Positions 1 through 64,000 of a stretch of DNA of 64,000 nucleotides are shown one piece after another. The translations under genes and the position numbers were made by a program. Every line of letters begins with the position of its first letter. The stretch's first letter is position 1. Below the pieces are notes generated by a model. The model searched no databases. It was not told where the DNA came from and was given only the letters and a program-made list of their open reading frames with translations. Source of the stretch: Cacajao melanocephalus (lineage: Eukaryota; Chordata; Mammalia; Primates; Pitheciidae); contig CAUYLG010041505.1 of the NCBI GenBank assembly GCA_963573385.1, positions 1 to 64,000 on the forward strand. The letters run 5' to 3'.

Positions 1-452
1 CAAAATAGCAAAGACTTGGAAACAACCCAAATGCCCATCAATGATAGACTGGATAAAGAAAATGTGGCACATATACACCATGGAATACTATGCAGCCATA
101 AAAAGGGATGAGTTCATGTCCTTTGCAGGGACATGGATGAAGCTGGAAACTATCATTCTCAGCAAACTGACACAAGAACAGAAAACCAAACACCGCATGT
201 TCTCACTTATAAGTGGGAGTTGAACAATAAGAACACATGGACGCAGGGAGGGGAACATCACACATCAGGCCCTGTCCGGGGTGGGGAGCTAGGGAAGGGA
301 TAGCATTAGAAGAAATACCTAATGTAGATGACAGGGTGATGTTGATGCAGCAAACCACCATGGCACGTGTATAACTATGTAACAAACCTGCATGCTCTGC
401 ACATGTACCCCAGAACTTAAAGTATAGTTTAAAAAAAAAGAAAAAGAAAAAA
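1..452 (+). mobile_element. LINE-1 3' end (L1PA type)
   Basis: It encodes the C-terminus of L1 ORF2 (MWHIYTMEYYAAIKRDEFMS to HRMFSLISGS, stop at 221-223), followed by L1PA-type 3' UTR and an A-rich tail at about 429-452. It continues beyond the left window edge and is antisense to LAMA1. Confidence 0.93.
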
Positions 453-1101
453 CAGTAAATTTGACAATGGTTCTCCCTTATCGTCTGCAGAGGAGGAGAT
501 TCTTTTAAAAAAGAATCTTTTAAAAAATGGTCACTAAATGCCATTCCTCTGGCACAGGCTAAACAGAATAAATAATTCCCTGATGACATAAAAACAAGCT
601 CACTTGCCACTCAGGACCCTAAAATCAGAACCACCCCAGCCTGAAGCCTGAAGGCTGCACAGACACCACATCATGAGGTCCGTGCCCTCCCTGCTCCGCC
701 CAGCCAGTTGAGGAGAGCATTACTGACGTTCAGTCAGTGCTTCTGTGCTCACCGCATGCTTGGTTATTGAATGAATTTAGGAGAAGGCAGAAACCTCAGC
801 AATCTTTTCATCCCCACCCTTTGTTTCAAAGGAGAAAATGAAAGTCAGAGCCAAGAGACTGCCCAACTCTGTCCTCAACAGAGATGATAACAGACATTAA
901 GTCAGGAGCCTTTTCCCACTAAACCACAGAAACTGGCAGGGTCAAAACCAATTTGATGAGAAAGTACGTGGAGCACAGCTCGTGGGATAAAGAGGCTGGC
1001 ATGATCTAATCAGAACCTTCCAGACAGGCCCAAGGCAATTGCTCAGGAGGGCTGATATGAGGGACATGGAGGAACGCTGGCTCATTGTGGAGAGAATTTA
1101 C
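453..1101. other. Intron 34, no feature recognised
   Basis: Plain intronic sequence between the L1 and exon 34. Confidence 0.7.
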
Positions 1102-57726
<56,625 letters not shown>

Positions 57727-57742
57727 CTGAAACAAAGACACT

Positions 57743-58158
57743 GAAAACTCTCAATCCAGAATCGATATAAGCCAGGCACAGAATGAGAGCTACTGCAGGA
57801 TCTCACTTAAATGCACAATCTAAGATAGTTGAACTCAGAATCAGTAGAATGGTGGCTGCCACAGGCTGTGGGAGAGGGAATAGGGAGGTGTTAGTCAATG
57901 CATACAAAGTTTCAGTTATGCAGGATGAGTAAGTTCTGGAGACATAATGGAAGGTAACAACACTGTACTGAATACTCGAAATTTATTTATTAAAAGCGTA
58001 GGTCTTAAGTATTCATCGTATACACAAAAGGGTAATTATGTAAAGTGATAAATATATTAATTATCTGGACTGTGATGATTCTTTCACAGTGCATACGTGT
58101 ATCAAATCAAGTTGTACACCTTAAATATATATAATAAATTTTTTAAAAAATAAAATCA
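57743..58158 (+). mobile_element. L1 3' UTR
   Basis: Phrases aaagtttcagttatgcagga and tgtacaccttaaatatatat are the typical L1MA/L1PB-like 3' end, with a terminal A-rich stretch. It begins 16 bp from the exon 4 acceptor side and is antisense to LAMA1. Confidence 0.8.
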
Positions 58159-58160
58159 AG

Positions 58161-58508
<348 letters not shown>

Positions 58509-59252
58509 TCAAAAACAAAAGTGCATCTTGAGAACTGGTATACATTGATTGCCAAAATCGAAGCTTTGGAGTATAACTGCTTATACATGTTAATCAGAAA
58601 TGTGTCTTGTGAATCATCTCCTAGCGGAATTTATTTTCAGAATAAACTCAAAAAGTACTCACAAATAAATTTGTATTATTATTATCAATATTGGTATGAA
58701 CATAAGAGCTTGTTCTTGTTTCCAGTCTTTATTTGGATTCTGAAAGATACTAGCATTATGTTACATTAATAGTAGTGTTAAAAGTATTTTTCATAGTGAC
58801 TTGGAGATAACACATCTAACTATGAGAAAAAAGTCAGCCCACTACACATCTACAAAATGGCTAAAATCCAAAACCTGAGGATACCAAATGCTGGTGAGGA
58901 TGTGGAGCAACAGGAACTCTCATTTTCGGTGGGAATACAAAATGGTACAGCCTCTTTGGAAGATAGTTTGGCAGTTTCTTACAAAACTAAACATACTCAC
59001 CATACTCAGTAATAAAAATACTCACCATACTCAGCAATCATGCTCCTGGGTATTTACACGAATGAACTAAAAACTTAGGTCCACACAAAAACCTGCACCA
59101 CCATTGCCAAAACTTGGAAGCAACCAAGAAGTCCTTTAATATGTGAATGGAAACACATGCTATGGTGCAGCCAGACCATGAAATATTATGATGAAAAGAA
59201 ATGAATTCTCAAGCCACAAAAAGACATGAAAGAACCTCAAATGCGTATTACT

Positions 59253-59548
59253 GGCCGGGCACAGTGGCTCATGCCTGTAATCCCAGAACTAAGAGACTGA
59301 GGCTGGTGGATCGCCTGAGCTCAGGAGTTTGAGACCGCCCAGGGCAACATGTGAAAACCCCGTCTCTACTAAAATAGAAAAAATTAGCTGGGTGTGGTGG
59401 TGCGCACCTGTAGTTCCCGCTACTCAGGAAGCTGAGGCACGAGAATCACCTGAGCCCGGGAGGCGAAGGTTGCAGTGAGTCGAGATCGTGTCACTGCACT
59501 CCAGCTTGGGCTACAGAGTGAGACTCTGTCTTTAAATAAATAAATAAG
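59253..59548 (+). mobile_element. Alu inside L1
   Basis: Starts ggccgggcacagtggctcat, tail aaataaataaataa. The second Alu of the pair starts at once. Confidence 0.92.
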
Positions 59549-59848
<300 letters not shown>

Positions 59849-60579
59849 TACCAAGTGAAAGAAGCCAATCTTTTCAGGCTACATACGATATGATTTCAAT
59901 TGTATGACACTGTGAAAAAGGCAAAACTATGAAGACAGTAAAAAGATCCGTGGCTGCCAGGGGCTCAGGGGGTGGAAAGGAGAGACGAATAGGCGGAGCA
60001 CAGATTTTTAGGGCAGTGAAACCACCCTGTATGATACTCTAATGGTGGGAATATATCGTTACACATTTGTCTAAACACACAGAATGTACCACATCAAGAG
60101 TGAACCCTCATGTACACTATGGACTCAACAATAATAATGCACCAATACAGTCTCATCAATTATAACAAATGTACTATTCTAATGCAAGCTGGTAACAGTG
60201 GGCGAAACTGGAGGGGAGGGAGACGGTGAGGAGTATGGAACTTTGTACTTTCTGCCCAATTTTCTATAAATCTAAAAGTGTTCCAAAAATGTCTATTAAT
60301 TTAAAAAAAAAAACAAAAGTCAGAGTAATGAGGAAACAAACTGGGGAAAAAAATGAATGTAAATGATTATTATCAGCAGGAAGACACTAGCCAGACAAAT
60401 TCTGGATTTGCAAGGGACCCTGGTAGATATCTAACCCAAAATCTAGCACTGGGAAGGAATCATGTTTCCAAAAACCCAGGCCTTCTACAAGTACTTCCAG
60501 TGACTGGAAAGTCATTAGCTCCTAAGACAGTCCTTTTGTTTTCTGACAACTCCCTCATTAGAGGATTTTGTTTGTGTGT

Positions 60580-60858
60580 TTGTTTTTGAGACAAGGTCTC
60601 ACTCTGTGGCCCAGGCTGTTGGAGTGCAGTGGCGTGGTATCAGCTCCCAACAGTGCCAACCTCCTGGCCTCAGGTGATCCTCCCACCTCAGCCTCCAGTG
60701 TAGCATGCACCACCACATCTGGATAATTTTTGCATTTTTTCATGTGACAGGGTCTTGCTATGTCACCCAGGCTGATCTCAAACTCCTGAGCTCAAGTGGT
60801 CCACCCACCTCGACCTCCCAAAGTGCTGGGATTACAGGCTTGAGCCACTGTGCCTACG
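60580..60858 (-). mobile_element. Old Alu (J-like)
   Basis: tttttgagacaaggtctcac with small insertions and deletions, ending ttgagccactgtgcc. Confidence 0.88.
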
Positions 60859-61428
60859 TAGAGAATCTTTTTTGACATTATTCAAGCTCCTCCGTAATAT
60901 TCTACTTGCTGGAGATGCAGAAAAGACCTTGGAATCCACCTTCATGTAACTATCCTTCAAGTATCTGAACATAACTATCATACATCACCTCCAGAGTTTC
61001 TCATTTTTAGCCTCAATATTCTGGTTTCTTGAAAAGATTCATCATTTAACAAGACATCCTTGCGTTTTCATAAGGCTCTGGACACAACCTTATTTTAAAA
61101 TGCAGCTCCCAGGAACTGAATAGAGAACTCCAAATGTTTTCTAAATTGTGAAGAACATAGTGAAAATATCACATCCCTTGTTTTAGTTATTCAACCTTAG
61201 CAAGCATTCACTTTTCTGACAGTAAACTTAGGTTACTAACTCAGGTTTGGGTAGCAGGCAACAGTAACCAAAAAATGCCTTTCTCCATGTGAATTGCTAC
61301 CGACTCCAGACTTCCTCTAACCTGGATGGATATGGGTAACTTTTTTAAAAAAACGAAGTCCAATACTTTTAATTTTTAAAATAGATATGCAATACATTTG
61401 TGTAAATGTACCTCTAAATGTGTGTGTA

Positions 61429-62528
<1,100 letters not shown>

Positions 62529-63124
62529 TTTACACACATACGCATATGTGTATATGTCTTGGGAAGAAAGTTGTTAATTTACTCTAATTGCCTGGTTTTC
62601 TTGGTATTTATTTCTTTGCTTTTCTTTTCCCTGATTCTAGAATTCCATAGAATCAACAGGGACTAATAATTCTATCTAATCATGGTAACTCTTTCCACCT
62701 GCCAGAAACGTTCTCCAATCGATTTTAGTCTGCGAGTGATTTCAGCGTGTCAGATGTTTTGACCATCTCTGCGCATGTGCTACTTTCCTTTCGAAGACAA
62801 CTGCTGTTTCTAAAGTGCATTAGAAGTGAAATAATGTGCTCAGGGTTTTCACAAGGAGGACAAGGGAGAACATCCTCATAGCTACTCATCACTGTCCAAT
62901 CGTTTTGTAAATGTCTGCATCATAAAAATTGAACTCTATGAATACGTGGGTTGTGATCATTCATTACTGCTGCACATGTGAAACTCGACTCTAACAAAGT
63001 AGAGGTGCCACGTGAGCCAGGGTTATCAGGCAGCCCATTTGGGAGGGAGAAAAGGCAAGGTCATTTACAAAGACATCTGAAACAGAATGTAATTACTTTG
63101 TGTCTTCCAGTTTCACACTTGAAA
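62529..63124. other. Part of intron 3, unrecognised
   Basis: No LAMA1 exon, repeat or RNA gene seen here. Confidence 0.65.
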
Positions 63125-63330
63125 ATGGAAAGCACTAACAGGTTTACTACATGCACGGTAAGAGCTTTACACATATAATCATCTCATTTAATCCCAAACA
63201 ACCCCAGTATTGCTTTTGTACCCATTTGACACATTTGGAAACTGATGAAAAGAGAGGTCAAGAAACAAACTACTGAGTTACAGGTCCCAAAAGACACCAC
63301 CAGGTGGTGTCAACTCCAGAGTCCTCAGCC
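63125..63330 (+). mobile_element. MIR
   Basis: acacatataatcatctcatt, then cccatttgacacatttggaa and a diverged end. Confidence 0.6.
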
Positions 63331-63607
63331 ACCCTCTGTCTACTGCCTGCCCTCAAATGTCCACACACACCTAGGGTCACTGGACTTTCCTTTTTGTAAT
63401 ACCAAGAAACAAACAAAAAGATTCCTACGTTCGCTTGGAGACCAGGCTGATATATTAAGCACAGTGGCAGCTCTTCCAGTTACTCTGCTGAGCAGGGGGA
63501 GAGGATGGAGAATGCGTAAGAAACAAAGATGAATGCCTGCTAATGCCACGGAGTACTTACTGTGGCCAATGCCAGTGCCACATGCTTCATTAGCATTACT
63601 AACACTT

Positions 63608-63897
<290 letters not shown>

Positions 63898-63899
63898 AA

Positions 63900-64000
63900 C
63901 TCTTTGAATTCTTACAACTACGTTCTTCTTACGAACTAAGTACTGTCATTTCCCCCCATTACAGATGAGAAAATTGGGGCACAGAAAGATTAGGCAATCT
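63900..64000 (+). mobile_element. MIR fragment at the window edge
   Basis: attacagatgagaaaattgg then ggcacagaaagattaggcaa; cut by the window end. Confidence 0.6.

Noticed and set aside
41..223. L1 ORF2 C-terminus as a gene
   Set aside because: It is only the last 60 codons of a LINE-1 ORF2 in a 5'-cut element at the window edge.

Overview
The window is simian primate nuclear DNA. It holds about 40 Alu copies of old and younger types, L1PA-type and L1M-type LINE-1 3' ends, MaLR, Tigger and hAT remnants, and MIR and L2 fragments, all lying in the introns of one vertebrate gene. That gene is LAMA1 (laminin subunit alpha-1), read entirely on the minus strand. I found 31 consecutive coding exons (1102-57726). 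Every junction has AG/GT splice dinucleotides, all splice phases match, and the exons join into one open frame of 4551 nt (1517 codons). By analogy with the LAMA2 exon plan the exons are numbered 4 to 34. The signal peptide, the start of the LN domain and everything after the start of the coiled coil lie outside the window. Compared with human LAMA1 as I remember it there are scattered substitutions, so a non-human simian is likely, but this is inference.

Layout from gene 5' (high coordinates) to 3' (low coordinates): 57.7-64 kb is intron 3 with L1M, Alu, Tigger and MIR. 55.5-57.7 kb holds exons 4-5 (LN domain). 44.9-52.7 kb holds exons 6-11 (end of LN and the first laminin-EGF repeats). 40.6-43.9 kb holds exons 12-14 (first laminin IV-A domain, inserted in a split LE repeat). 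18.2-39.0 kb holds exons 15-24 (central LE rod). 15.4-17.6 kb holds exons 25-27 (second laminin IV-A domain). 3.2-14.7 kb holds exons 28-33 (third LE block). 1.1 kb is exon 34 (start of the coiled coil). The protein is the short arm of laminin alpha-1. The LN domain polymerises the basement-membrane network, the LE repeats form a disulfide-rich rod, and the coiled coil joins the beta and gamma chains.

I saw no second gene, no CRISPR array and no new molecular system. Points worth a second look: a duplicated splice-donor segment after exon 7; local duplications bracketing exon 5 and exon 10; an old L1 with an internal inversion; a trimeric Alu inside one target-site duplication; an inverted Alu pair flanking exon 4; and a nine-exon block repeated within the gene with matching phases but a different intron position inside the laminin IV domain.
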